Positions 28,516 to 37,451 of a DNA stretch of 64,000 nt are shown piece by piece. Each line of letters begins with the position of its first letter. Within the stretch, counting starts at the first letter, position 1. The translations under genes and the position numbers were made by a program. This stretch comes from an uncultured Flavobacteriaceae bacterium (lineage in GTDB: Bacteria; Bacteroidota; Bacteroidia; Flavobacteriales; Flavobacteriaceae), in contig CANMSI010000004.1 in NCBI GenBank assembly GCA_947500575.1, positions 1 through 64,000 of the forward strand, given 5' to 3'. The notes beneath the pieces are model-generated. The model searched no databases. It was not told the origin of the DNA and saw only the letters and a list, made by a program, of their open reading frames with translations.

Positions 28516-28886
28516 ATTCCTTGGGTATAAGTTCCATAGACTTTTCTATCATATATCCATGAAATACCGGTTAGAAACAATGCTATGATTGCAAACATAT
28601 ATTCTCCATCGCGCACCATTGCATGCGCTACCAACGCCAGAACAGCATCAAAAAAGAAGCCTGCATAGGCCAATTCTTTAAGAAACATAGACCATTTGGT
28701 TAAAATGGTAATTGCACCAGCAATTTTTAAAGCAGCTAAGGGATATATTATCCAAACTGGAAATCCAAGGCTTATAAAAAAACCTTCTGCTCTTGGGTAA
28801 TTTAAAATATACATCATAGCACCAGCAAAAAACAGAGCGCACAGCAAAGCTGTAGCTACCCAATACAAAATTCTATTTGTTTTCAT
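28512..28886 (-). CDS. DoxX-like small membrane protein
   Basis: The product is 124 residues from the ATG at 28886 (M-K-T-N-R-I-L). An upstream in-frame start at 28922 would add a Leu/Lys-rich extension without hydrophobic signal, so the later start is preferred. Four transmembrane helices are visible. L-A-A-L-K-I-A-G-A-I-T-I-L and L-K-E-L-A-Y-A-G-F-F-F-D fit the DoxX/DoxD-like family. Members are linked to redox or thiosulfate chemistry in some bacteria; the role here is unknown. Confidence 0.75.
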   Translation of the reverse strand: MKTNRILYWVATALLCALFFAGAMMYILNYPRAEGFFISLGFPVWIIYPLAALKIAGAITILTKWSMFLKELAYAGFFFDAVLALVAHAMVRDGEYMFAIIALFLTGISWIYDRKVYGTYTQGI

Positions 28887-29017
28887 TCTCAGTAATTTTA
28901 GGGGCATCAATGCTTTAAGCACCTACCCATTCGTATTTAAAAACAAAATTAGGGGCGAAAAAGAAGAAAGAGATAATCACTACTTATTTAAAAATAGTCA
29001 ATATCGTACCATGAAAT

Positions 29018-29884
29018 CTATTGTAGTGTTTGTTGAAACTTACGCGGTGTAGTTCCGGTATGTCTCTTAAAAAAACGGATGAAATTTGAGGGCTCATTAA
29101 AACCCATTTTAAATGAAATTTCTTTGGAGGAGTATCTATTTTCTATCACATTTCTCTTAATTTCCAAGAGCAACCACTCATCTATAAAAACCCTAGCGGT
29201 CTTACTCGTTACCTCTTTACACACATCATTCAAGTATTTATAAGATATCCCCATTTTTTTTGCGTAATACCCCGCCTTATGATTTTGCGTATAGTGCTGG
29301 GAAACTAATGATTTAAACCTAATAAAGTCCTTAAAACGCTGGCTTTCCAAAATTTGATGTTGTTTAGTAGAAAACCTTGTAATCTGCAGTAATAAACTAA
29401 TAAAGATGGCCCTTATTAAATCGGATTTAAGATGTGTATTTTTGTCTTCATGTACTCCTCTGAGAAGTTGTATCATCGCATCAATAGCTTTTAAGTTTTC
29501 TTCTCCAATTACAATATGCGGAGTATGATACAAATGCAGAAAATGAAATAAATCTTTTTCACTTATGTTCTGCGAAATAAAGCGTTCTTCAAAAGAGATG
29601 ACAATACCTTCTATCTCTAGGTTTTTGTGAAAGGCGTGTACTTGACCCTTAGTCAAAGGTAACACCACCCCAGGAAATAGGTCGTACTCCTTAAAATCGA
29701 CCATATGTTTGCTTTTAGCATTGGTCACTATAATCAGTGCATGAAATGCTATTCTATGGGGTATAGAAAGATCATAGGAACTTGCATCACAGCGCCTGTA
29801 CAACTCTCGAAGAGAAATAAGTTCAAAAGGGATAGATTGCTTTACAAAGCGCGAGAAAACAATATTTTCAATAGGCTGCTTCAA
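29018..29884 (-). CDS. AraC-family transcriptional regulator
   Basis: The product has 288 residues. The N-terminal cupin-like sensing region (about 1-130) includes L-P-L-T-K-G-Q-V-H-A-F and G-I-V-I-S-F-E-E-R-F. The C-terminal double helix-turn-helix (about 190-288) shows H-K-A-G-Y-Y-A-K-K-M-G-I-S-Y-K-Y-L-N and S-K-E-I-S-F-K-M-G-F-N-E-P-S-N-F-I-R-F-F-K-R-H-T-G-T-T-P, the AraC signature. It may control the DoxX/NTF2-like pair 130 bp downstream on the same strand. No ligand can be predicted. Confidence 0.9.
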   Translation of the reverse strand: MKQPIENIVFSRFVKQSIPFELISLRELYRRCDASSYDLSIPHRIAFHALIIVTNAKSKHMVDFKEYDLFPGVVLPLTKGQVHAFHKNLEIEGIVISFEERFISQNISEKDLFHFLHLYHTPHIVIGEENLKAIDAMIQLLRGVHEDKNTHLKSDLIRAIFISLLLQITRFSTKQHQILESQRFKDFIRFKSLVSQHYTQNHKAGYYAKKMGISYKYLNDVCKEVTSKTARVFIDEWLLLEIKRNVIENRYSSKEISFKMGFNEPSNFIRFFKRHTGTTPRKFQQTLQ

Positions 29885-29921
29885 ATTAAATAGGTTCTTC
29901 TTTATGCCTTAAAGATACACC

Positions 29922-31196
29922 CTAAAAGTAAGCACTTAAAGCAACAATTCCATTATAGGAGATCACGCAAGAAAAGAACAAAGCTGCGTAAAGCGTAAGA
30001 TTCAACCATATACCTGTTTTATGACCCTTCATCCGATTTTTATTATTAATTAAAAACAGAATACCGATAATGACCAAGGGCAATACAAATACATTAAAAA
30101 CTTGCGATAGAATCTGCATTTCTATAGGGTTTGCCCCAAAGACTGGAACAATCAATGCAAAAAGACAGGCAATAAAAGTGATTATTTTAAACTGTCTTGA
30201 ACTGGTATCTAATTTTCCAGATTGATAATCTGCTAGTAATATGGGTGCAATAAGAAGGCAAGGGAAAATTGAAGACAAACCAGCACTTAGGGTACCAAAA
30301 AAGAAAAGTGTGAGGGCAAACTTACCCGCTACTGGTTCTAATACCCCTACCATGTCTATTACTCTTGTAACTGGCTTTTCATCATAAAATAAGGCCCCAC
30401 ATGCAACTGCCATAATCGTAGCACTAATTATAAATACCAAACTAGCGGCCACTATGGAATCTCTCTTTTGTTGTTTAAGATTGGCTATGGTCCATCCTTT
30501 TCCTTGTACAAATAATGGTCTTGATAAGAATGTTGCCGCCGCCATTGTGGTTCCTACAAATGCGGCTACCATCATTTTACCTCCTTTTACCTCAGGCACC
30601 GATGGAATTAATCCTTTTACAACATCGGTAGGCAATGGGTATACCATAAACAGGGAAATTAAAAAGGAAAAACCCATAATGGTTACAAAAATGACCAAAA
30701 TCTTCTCAAAAAAAGTGTACTTACCAATAAGCAATAATCCATACATAATGGTAACAATTGTAATTGCCACAATGAGTACCGTTTCGTATCGATAATTACT
30801 CACATTAGGAAAATAAATCTGAATAATTTCAAAAATAATATTAGACGATATTCCAAGAATACCCATCAAAGAGTTCCATTGCCCGAAGGTAATTCCTAGG
30901 ATAATTAAAATGGCCATGAGTTTGCCCCATTTCAAATGTTTTTTAAAAGCGAAAAGGGCTGTTTCTCCTGTAAGCAGAGCATAGTTTCCGTATACATAGA
31001 TGAGAATTCCAGAAAAGAAACAGCTCAGTAAAAGCACCCATAGTAATTGCATACCGTAGGTACTTCCTGCTACGATCATGGAAGTAACACTTCCTGTACC
31101 AATGGTATAACCTATAGCAAAAATTCCTGGGCCAAATGCTAAAACAACTGCAAGTATCCTCTTAAATAATGATGAACTTGTAGCTGTAGTACCCAT
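29922..31196 (-). CDS. Nramp-fold transporter lacking the metal-site motifs
   Basis: This 424-residue protein has about 11 transmembrane helices and the Nramp family look (F-G-P-G-I-F-A-I-G-Y at the start of helix 1). The helix-1 metal motif D-P-G-N of true Nramp proteins is G-T-G-S here (residues 33-36). The helix-6 A-x-x-M-P-H motif is also absent (A-A-A-T-F-L-S-R-P-L-F around residue 215). It is the last gene of the alginate-catabolic operon, 4 bp after KDPG aldolase. Known Nramp proteins carry divalent metals; with both sites changed, another substrate, perhaps a sugar acid or Mg2+, is plausible. The substrate remains open. Confidence 0.8.
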   Translation of the reverse strand: MGTTATSSSLFKRILAVVLAFGPGIFAIGYTIGTGSVTSMIVAGSTYGMQLLWVLLLSCFFSGILIYVYGNYALLTGETALFAFKKHLKWGKLMAILIILGITFGQWNSLMGILGISSNIIFEIIQIYFPNVSNYRYETVLIVAITIVTIMYGLLLIGKYTFFEKILVIFVTIMGFSFLISLFMVYPLPTDVVKGLIPSVPEVKGGKMMVAAFVGTTMAAATFLSRPLFVQGKGWTIANLKQQKRDSIVAASLVFIISATIMAVACGALFYDEKPVTRVIDMVGVLEPVAGKFALTLFFFGTLSAGLSSIFPCLLIAPILLADYQSGKLDTSSRQFKIITFIACLFALIVPVFGANPIEMQILSQVFNVFVLPLVIIGILFLINNKNRMKGHKTGIWLNLTLYAALFFSCVISYNGIVALSAYF

Positions 31197-31200
31197 GAAA

Positions 31201-31869
31201 TTATCCTCTTAACTTAGAAATGGTTTGGAGTGTCTCTCTCACTTTACTTTCCAGAGTACTGAAATCTTTTTTGGCAAGAATTTCTTTACTTATTAGTTTA
31301 GAACCCATACCTACACAGGTAACACCTGCATCAAACCAGCCTTTTAAGTTACTCTCTTCCGTACTAACGCCTCCTGTGGGCATAATATGCGTCCAGGGCT
31401 GAGGACCTCTTATTGCTTTTACAAAGCCAGGTCCATAGGTAGATCCTGGAAATAGTTTTATAATTTCACATCCAAGTTCTTCTGCTTTATTAATTTCTGT
31501 AAGCGAGCCGCAACCTGGTGACCATAACACTTTTCTACGATTACAGACTATTGCAATATCTTCCCTTAAGGACGGAGTAACAATAAAATTTGCTCCCATC
31601 TGCATATAAAGTGAAGCCGCTGCTGCATCGGTAATGGACCCAACGCCCATAATCATACCTGGAAGTTCTTTTATTGCATATTTATTTAGTTCAGAAAAAA
31701 CTTCAAAAGCAAAATCTCCTCTAGCTGTAAACTCCATCAGTCTTGCGCCACCATCATAACAGGCCTTTAAAACCTTTTTTCCTAAAGAAGTATCTGGATG
31801 ATAAAACAAAGGAACCATGCCTGTTTCCTTCATGGCTAAAGCCACTTCTATTCTTGAATACTGTGCCAT
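31201..31869 (-). CDS. eda: KDPG/KHG aldolase (Eda-type)
   Basis: This 222-residue protein has the Entner-Doudoroff aldolase residues: Glu46 (L-M-E-F-T-A-R-G), the Schiff-base Lys138 (I-I-K-L-F-P-G-S) and the phosphate/substrate loop M-P-T-G-G-V-S. It splits 2-keto-3-deoxy-6-phosphogluconate into pyruvate and glyceraldehyde-3-phosphate, the last step of alginate monomer breakdown. It stands between KDG kinase and the Nramp-like gene in the same operon. Bifunctional hydroxy-oxoglutarate activity is possible in this family. Confidence 0.92.
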   Translation of the reverse strand: MAQYSRIEVALAMKETGMVPLFYHPDTSLGKKVLKACYDGGARLMEFTARGDFAFEVFSELNKYAIKELPGMIMGVGSITDAAAASLYMQMGANFIVTPSLREDIAIVCNRRKVLWSPGCGSLTEINKAEELGCEIIKLFPGSTYGPGFVKAIRGPQPWTHIMPTGGVSTEESNLKGWFDAGVTCVGMGSKLISKEILAKKDFSTLESKVRETLQTISKLRG

Positions 31870-31929
31870 ATTTTATAAAATAAAGCATCGAGCAAATGAG
31901 GAACTCGATGCTATTAAAATCAAACTTAA

Positions 31930-32970
31930 TTAACGAGATACTCTGCCAGACGCATCTCCACTCATTAACTTTTCTACTTCTGCCACGGTAGCCAAATTAG
32001 CATCTCCTTTAATCGTATGTTTTAAGCAAGACGCCGCAACAGCAAAATTCAAGGCATTTTGGTCATTCTCTGGATATTTTAAAAGACCATAAATTAAACC
32101 TCCCATAAAAGAATCACCTCCACCTACACGATCTACAATATCTGTTATTTGATATTCTGGAGATTTATACATGGTTTCACCATCGTAAAGCACGCCAGCC
32201 CAACTATTGTGCGAAGCTGAAATAGATCCTCTTAAAGTTGTTATCACTTTCTTCGCTCTTGGAAATTTTTTCATCATTTGTTCACAGACCGAGAGAAAAG
32301 CTTCTGCCTTCACATGTTCTCCTTGTGTAGTAATATCCAAACCTTCTGGTTTAATACTAAAGTGCTTCTCTGCATCCTCTTCATTCCCCAAAACAATATC
32401 ACAATACGAGGTAAGTTCTGTCATGATTGCTTCTCTATCCCCTCCATATTTCCATAGTTTTGCTCGGTAATTTAGATCTGTAGAAATGGTAACTCCCATT
32501 TCACTTGCAACTTTCACCGCTTCTAAGCAGGCATCTGCCGCGCCTTGTGAAATGGCTGGAGTAATTCCTGTCCAATGAAACCATTCAACATCCTTAAAAA
32601 CCGATTTCCAATCTACCATTCCTGCTTGAATTTCAGCAATGGCGGAATGCGCACGATCGTACACTACTTTACTACCTCTACTGACAGCTCCAGTCTCCAG
32701 AAAATAAATTCCTAGACGATCGCCGCCATAAATTATCTTATCAGTACCTACGCCTCTCTTGCGCATTTCCATTAATGCACAGGCGCCAATATCATTTTCT
32801 GGTAATCTTGTTACGAAATCTACTGGCACTCCATAATTAGCCAAGGAAACCGCAACATTTGACTCTCCTCCACCGTAGACCACATCAAAACTGTTGGTCT
32901 GAGAAAACCTTAAGAATCCCGGAGGTGCTAAACGTAGCATAATCTCTCCGAAGGTCACTACTTTTTTCAT
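31930..32970 (-). CDS. kdgK: 2-keto-3-deoxygluconate kinase (PfkB family)
   Basis: This 346-residue protein has the PfkB N-terminal signature V-T-F-G-E-I-M-L-R-L-A-P-P and Y-G-G-G-E-S-N-V-A-V-S-L-A. The C-terminal catalytic signature is D-R-V-G-G-G-D-S-F-M-G-G-L-I-Y, where the G-x-G-D Asp is the base. It phosphorylates KDG to KDPG for the aldolase encoded next. Sequence alone cannot separate KDG kinases from other PfkB sugar kinases; the flanking reductases and Eda make the assignment firm. The operon order is MFS, SDR, SDR, kinase, aldolase, Nramp-like. Confidence 0.9.
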   Translation of the reverse strand: MKKVVTFGEIMLRLAPPGFLRFSQTNSFDVVYGGGESNVAVSLANYGVPVDFVTRLPENDIGACALMEMRKRGVGTDKIIYGGDRLGIYFLETGAVSRGSKVVYDRAHSAIAEIQAGMVDWKSVFKDVEWFHWTGITPAISQGAADACLEAVKVASEMGVTISTDLNYRAKLWKYGGDREAIMTELTSYCDIVLGNEEDAEKHFSIKPEGLDITTQGEHVKAEAFLSVCEQMMKKFPRAKKVITTLRGSISASHNSWAGVLYDGETMYKSPEYQITDIVDRVGGGDSFMGGLIYGLLKYPENDQNALNFAVAASCLKHTIKGDANLATVAEVEKLMSGDASGRVSR

Positions 32971-33012
32971 CTACTTACTATATTTATTTGATTGATTTTT
33001 TTTTGCAACGCC

Positions 33013-33768
33013 TTAGCTAAAGGCTAATCCGCCATTGATATCGATATTATTTCCTGTCACAAATGAAGCATCATCAGAAGCTAGGTAAGCAACCAAATCT
33101 GCAATTTCATCTGCATTTCCTTCTCTCCGTAAAGGAGTGCCCCCAGCAACTTTTGCTCTCACCTCATCTTTTGTGAAATCATCATGAAATTTTGTTGCTA
33201 TTAAACCAGGACACAGCGCATTTACTCGTATGCCTTTGGGACCAAGTTCTTTTGCCATTGCTCTAGTAAAGGTGCTTACAGCTCCTTTAGAGGAACTATA
33301 CATTGAAGAACCACCTCCGCCACCATCTCTTGCAGCTTGTGAAGAAAGATTAATAATTGAAGCTCCTTTGTTCATAAAAGGTTCAAATGCCTGGCTCACA
33401 AAAACTGTAGATTTAAAATTAACGTTCATGACCAAGTCATAAAAGGATTCATCTAGTTCTTGAAGTGTTTTACGAGCAAAGAGACCTCCAGCATTATTCA
33501 CTAAAATGTGTATTTCTTCCCCATAAGTTTCAATTGTTTTTGCTTTTAATTTTTTGATATCATCCAAACTTGAAACATCCGCCTTAACAGCAATAGCTTC
33601 TTGTCCTAATGATTTAATCTCTTCTACAGTTTCCATTGCGCCATCTTCGGAATTAAAGTAGTTTACTACTACCTTAGCACCTTCTTTGGCAAGCTTAATG
33701 GCTATTGCTCTACCTATATCTCTAGAGCCGCCTGTTACTACTGCTACTTTATCTTTTAGTCCACTCAT
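33013..33768 (-). CDS. Short-chain dehydrogenase, candidate DEH reductase
   Basis: This 251-residue protein is a classical SDR: N-N-A-G-G motif, catalytic Ser (I-N-L-S-S-Q), Tyr and Lys (Y-S-S-S-K) and a C-terminal G-N-N-I-D-I-N-G-G-L. The cofactor loop reads T-G-G-S-R-D-I-G, with Asp where the second Gly of T-G-x-x-x-G-I-G normally stands. In alginate loci SDRs reduce 4-deoxy-L-erythro-5-hexoseulose uronate (DEH) to KDG. Two SDRs with different cofactor preference are known from Sphingomonas A1, a possible reason for the paired genes here. The 17-bp gap to the second SDR gene supports one transcript. Confidence 0.85.
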   Translation of the reverse strand: MSGLKDKVAVVTGGSRDIGRAIAIKLAKEGAKVVVNYFNSEDGAMETVEEIKSLGQEAIAVKADVSSLDDIKKLKAKTIETYGEEIHILVNNAGGLFARKTLQELDESFYDLVMNVNFKSTVFVSQAFEPFMNKGASIINLSSQAARDGGGGGSSMYSSSKGAVSTFTRAMAKELGPKGIRVNALCPGLIATKFHDDFTKDEVRAKVAGGTPLRREGNADEIADLVAYLASDDASFVTGNNIDINGGLAFS

Positions 33769-33784
33769 TCAAAAAAAATTGATA

Positions 33785-34549
33785 TTAAATTCCTAAAGCT
33801 TGTCCACCTCCAATTTGGATCGTTTCTGCTGTTATAAAAGATGCATCCTTGCTTGCTAAAAATGAAATAACACCAGCAACATCTTCTGGTTGTCCTAACC
33901 TTCCTAACATTATATTATTTGCCCAAGATGCAAAAACTTCTGGTTTTGTTGCTTTTATTTGAGCATGAAAAGGTGTGTCAATGGTACCCGGAGATACTGC
34001 ATTTGCTCTAATTCCATATTCTGCCAAATCTTTTGCCAATGCTCTGGTAATTGCATGTACACCTGCTTTGGAAGTTCCATAAATACCAGCACCAGGTCCG
34101 CCAGCGGTCCATCCTGCATTGGAAGTATAGTTAATTATTGAAGGATGCTCTCCTTTTTTAAGGAACGGGATTGCCGCTCTTGAAGCAAAAAATACAGAAT
34201 CAAGATTAAGTGCCATTACAAATCTGTAAAAATCTGTAGTCATTTCCTCAAATCTAGATCTTCCACCCAGACCGCCAGCATTGTTTACCAACACATCTAT
34301 TTTACCGTATTTCTCTCCAATTTTAGTAATGTTAGAAGTTACAGCCTCTTCATTGGTAACATCAAAACCCATGTACTCAGCTGTAATTCCCTCTGCCACC
34401 AGTTCTTCTACTCTTTTAGCTCCAGCATCATCCTCAATCCCATTTAGTATAACTGTATATCCGTCTTTTCCAAGTCTTTTTGCAACTTCAAAACCGATAC
34501 CACCTGTAGCTCCAGTAACAATGGCTATTTTTCCTTCCGATTTACTCAT
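33785..34549 (-). CDS. Short-chain dehydrogenase, second candidate DEH reductase
   Basis: This 254-residue classical SDR has an intact T-G-A-T-G-G-I-G cofactor loop, N-N-A-G-G, active-site Ser (I-N-Y-T-S-N-A-G) and Y-G-T-S-K, and ends F-I-T-A-E-T-I-Q-I-G-G-G. It lies directly upstream of the other SDR and 33 bp downstream of the MFS transporter gene. One of the two probably does the main DEH reduction. A dehydrogenase for another uronate intermediate is the alternative for the other. Confidence 0.85.
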   Translation of the reverse strand: MSKSEGKIAIVTGATGGIGFEVAKRLGKDGYTVILNGIEDDAGAKRVEELVAEGITAEYMGFDVTNEEAVTSNITKIGEKYGKIDVLVNNAGGLGGRSRFEEMTTDFYRFVMALNLDSVFFASRAAIPFLKKGEHPSIINYTSNAGWTAGGPGAGIYGTSKAGVHAITRALAKDLAEYGIRANAVSPGTIDTPFHAQIKATKPEVFASWANNIMLGRLGQPEDVAGVISFLASKDASFITAETIQIGGGQALGI

Positions 34550-34582
34550 ATTCTATATTTTATTTTATTCTAATATTCTATT

Positions 34583-35845
34583 TTAAATATCTATTGGTTT
34601 AATTTCTTTAATCAATACGTATATGGACATCACAGCTAAGGGTGCTAAAACTGCCAATATAATAAATGCAGGAGTATAGGATTCCGTTGTAATAATTGGA
34701 ATTAACCAGTTCATTATAATCACGGATACTGCACCAATGCTTCCTCCAAGACCTGCTAAAGTTCCTACAGATTTTCCGCTCAAAAGATCACTCGGAATTG
34801 TTTGGATATTGCTAATAACAAATTGAAATCCAAATAATACTACAAAAACAAAGGAAACAAATTTGATAGGTGTATCTGCAAAAAATATGGCTCCTAAAAT
34901 CGCAATTACTATAATTGCAGCACCGATGGTTATGGTTCGTTTTCTACTAAAATCGATCGTATGCTTTTTTATCAATTTTTGTGCATACCATCCTCCTGCG
35001 ATACTGCCAATCATTGCTCCAACATATGGGAACCAGGCATAATACCCTATTTCCTTTACATCGAATTTAAATTCCTTGAACAGATATATCGGCATCCAAA
35101 ATACAAACAACCACCAAATTGGTTCTATAAAAAAGCGAGCTGCTATCACTCCCCAAGATTCCTTTTTAGATAGGATTTCTATAACACTTAGTCCCTTAGT
35201 ATCACTATCATCCTGTCTGCTTTCATGTCTCCCAGATACTATATGGTTTTTCTCTTCTTCGGTAATCCAAGGGTGTAATTTGGGTTTCTTCTTATTTATA
35301 ATTAACCAAGGAATAATCCATATGAACCCCAGAACACCAATGATAACAAAAGTTACCCTCCAGCCGTATGCTTCGAAAAGTTCTGCAATGGTTGGTGCGG
35401 CAACAATAGATCCAATACCAGCACCTGCATTAAAAATCCCTTGTGCTAATGCTCTTTCCCGAATGGGAAACCACTCTGCATTATTCTTTACTGCACCGGG
35501 CCAATTACCGGCTTCAGCAACCCCTAAAAGACCTCTAAAAATACCTAATGAAGCTGCACCTTTGGCAAAGAAATGTAATATAGATGCAAGTGACCAAAAG
35601 AAAATGGACAATACAAATCCAATTTTGGTACCCACTTTATCATATACTTTTCCAGATATGAATTTACCAGCTGCGTAGGTGATAGTAAAGATATTGATGA
35701 TCCAAGCATAATCTGCTTCCGTTAATCCCAAATCCTTACTCATTTTAGGCCACATAATGCCCAAAGCAGATCTATCAATGTAGTTTATTATTGTTGCTAA
35801 ACAAACGAGCCCTATAATCCACCATCTTAAGCCTTTTACTTTCAT
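34583..35845 (-). CDS. MFS transporter, hexuronate-type (ACS family)
   Basis: This 420-residue protein has 12 predicted transmembrane helices. N-Y-I-D-R-S-A-L-G-I-M-W-P near the start, G-V-A-E-A-G-N-W-P-G-A-V-K and W-F-P-I-R-E-R-A-L-A-Q-G-I-F-N are signatures of the anion:cation symporter family (ExuT-like). It probably brings unsaturated uronates or DEH/KDG from the periplasm to the cytosol. It is the first gene of the catabolic operon; a GntR operator with an overlapping -7 box lies about 105 bp upstream. Confidence 0.9.
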   Translation of the reverse strand: MKVKGLRWWIIGLVCLATIINYIDRSALGIMWPKMSKDLGLTEADYAWIINIFTITYAAGKFISGKVYDKVGTKIGFVLSIFFWSLASILHFFAKGAASLGIFRGLLGVAEAGNWPGAVKNNAEWFPIRERALAQGIFNAGAGIGSIVAAPTIAELFEAYGWRVTFVIIGVLGFIWIIPWLIINKKKPKLHPWITEEEKNHIVSGRHESRQDDSDTKGLSVIEILSKKESWGVIAARFFIEPIWWLFVFWMPIYLFKEFKFDVKEIGYYAWFPYVGAMIGSIAGGWYAQKLIKKHTIDFSRKRTITIGAAIIVIAILGAIFFADTPIKFVSFVFVVLFGFQFVISNIQTIPSDLLSGKSVGTLAGLGGSIGAVSVIIMNWLIPIITTESYTPAFIILAVLAPLAVMSIYVLIKEIKPIDI

Positions 35846-35950
35846 TCTTATTTTTTTAATTTACAATGGATTATAAAAGTGGTGTTTTGAAACCTGTATC
35901 CAATCTTCCAAAACGGCACTAAAATTGAGTTCTTTTTTCATTTTAAAAAA

Positions 35951-35980
35951 TTGGTTAACCAGATTGGTTTTCCAAATTTA
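35951..35980 (-). promoter_or_regulatory. GntR operator and -7 box before the catabolic operon
   Basis: Top strand TTGGTTAACCAG (35951-35962) is followed by a second dyad ATTGGTTTTCCAA ending at 35975. On the minus strand the -7 box TAAATTTG (35980-35973) runs into the operator. The arrangement equals that of the other five sites in this locus. Confidence 0.75.
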
Positions 35981-36052
35981 AGCTATTCCAAGTTGCCAGT
36001 AAAGAATTAACTTAATAATAATCGAATTATAATACTTTTTTTTAGGCTTTAT

Positions 36053-36088
36053 AAAACCAACTGACCCATTAAGTGGTCAGTTGGTTTT
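36053..36088 (-). terminator. Rho-independent terminator after the first SusC-SusD operon
   Basis: A perfect 14-bp stem (arms 36053-36066 and 36075-36088, core CCAACTGACC/GGTCAGTTGG) with an 8-base loop lies 40 bp downstream of the SusD stop. T runs occur on both sides, so it can also act on the opposite strand. Confidence 0.8.
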
Positions 36089-36130
36089 TTTAAAACTAAC
36101 TCGAACAATTATCTTTAACAGTCTACTCTT

Positions 36131-37441
36131 TTAGTATCCAGGGTTTTGCGTAATTACGCCTCCACTCGCAAGTACTTCTGAAATTGGTATCGGAGCCACT
36201 AAGTAGTTATTATCCGAAAAACCCAATACAGCTTGCGCGGTGCCCGTTCTGACCAAATCAAACCATCTTTGACCTTCAAAGGCCAATTCTAATCTTCTTT
36301 CGTCAGCAATCGCTTGCCTTACCAAAGCCTGCGTGTTAAGTGTTCCTGGATCCAAGGCAGCTAATCCTGCTCTAGTTCTAATATCATCCAAAACAGCAAG
36401 CGAAACGGCTGGTGATGCCCCATTTTCATTCAATGCTTCTGCGTACAAGAGCATTACATCTGCCAACCTTAGTTCTATCCAATCATGATCTGGACCGCCT
36501 GTTTGAGGGAATTTGGGAGATGCCATTACGGTCTCATCAATTGTAACTGCTCTTCTTAAGTCTCCAGGACTAGCATCAAAAGCAGCAATTAAAGAGGCAT
36601 CTAAAGGCAATAGTGATTTTGTGTCCAATCCACCAGACCAAGACCAAAACTCAGAAAATCCATATTCATCCACTACGGAACTAGATATTTGGGTTGCAAA
36701 AATGATTTCTGAATTTAAATCATTTAATTCGCCGAAAATGTCAGCAAAATTAGCTTGCAAACTAATTCCTGCTGCTGCTGCTCCATTTACAACTGCTGCA
36801 AGCTGAGATTCTGCGCTTGCAAAATCTCCTCTAGCCATATATACTCTTCCTAATATACCTTGGGCAGCATATCTAGATGCTCTTCCATTTACTATTTCGG
36901 TATCTAAGGCCCCTATAGCATCTTGCAAATCGGGAATGATTACATTATTATAAATATCCCCCACTGCTTGTCTCACAAGAATAGAAGTATCTGTGGTACT
37001 CGGTGTAGCCGTTAAATTTACTGGCACATCACCAAAAACTTGTACTAGTTTAAAGTAAGATAAAGCTCTTAAAAATTTGGCTTCACCAATATCCGTAGCA
37101 TCTGGAGAATTTTCAATTACATTGTTTGCACTTAATATAGACCTGTACAAAGCCGTATATAATGGTCCAAAAAATTGATCTTCCATATCTGTTAAATCAC
37201 TATTGAATCTATCAAATGCTGGAAATGGTTCTTCTTCCATTAGCGCATTATCCGCTCTGAAGTCGCCCATTACTGCCATTGGAGTAACGGAGCCATGTTG
37301 GTAGAAATATGCCGCATTCAAAACTCCGCCAAAATCTGTCAAAGAATCTGCACTTGCAATATTTGGTGGTACTTGGTCCAAATCATTATCACATGCCGTT
37401 ATCATTAGCAACGATCCCAATAATAAATATATTTTTTTCAT
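36131..37441 (-). CDS. SusD-family surface glycan-binding lipoprotein (pair 1)
   Basis: This 436-residue lipoprotein has a signal ending L-L-M-I-T-A-C. TPR-like helices fit the SusD fold, and the C-terminus A-I-A-D-E-R-R-L-E-L-A-F-E-G-Q-R-W-F-D-L-V-R with final Q-N-P-G-Y is typical of RagB/SusD proteins. It is shorter than many SusD proteins (about 500). It pairs with the SusC receptor encoded 10 bp upstream and should act as the lid of that receptor, binding alginate oligosaccharides outside the cell. Confidence 0.92.
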   Translation of the reverse strand: MKKIYLLLGSLLMITACDNDLDQVPPNIASADSLTDFGGVLNAAYFYQHGSVTPMAVMGDFRADNALMEEEPFPAFDRFNSDLTDMEDQFFGPLYTALYRSILSANNVIENSPDATDIGEAKFLRALSYFKLVQVFGDVPVNLTATPSTTDTSILVRQAVGDIYNNVIIPDLQDAIGALDTEIVNGRASRYAAQGILGRVYMARGDFASAESQLAAVVNGAAAAGISLQANFADIFGELNDLNSEIIFATQISSSVVDEYGFSEFWSWSGGLDTKSLLPLDASLIAAFDASPGDLRRAVTIDETVMASPKFPQTGGPDHDWIELRLADVMLLYAEALNENGASPAVSLAVLDDIRTRAGLAALDPGTLNTQALVRQAIADERRLELAFEGQRWFDLVRTGTAQAVLGFSDNNYLVAPIPISEVLASGGVITQNPGY

Positions 37442-37451
37442 TTTTACTTAT

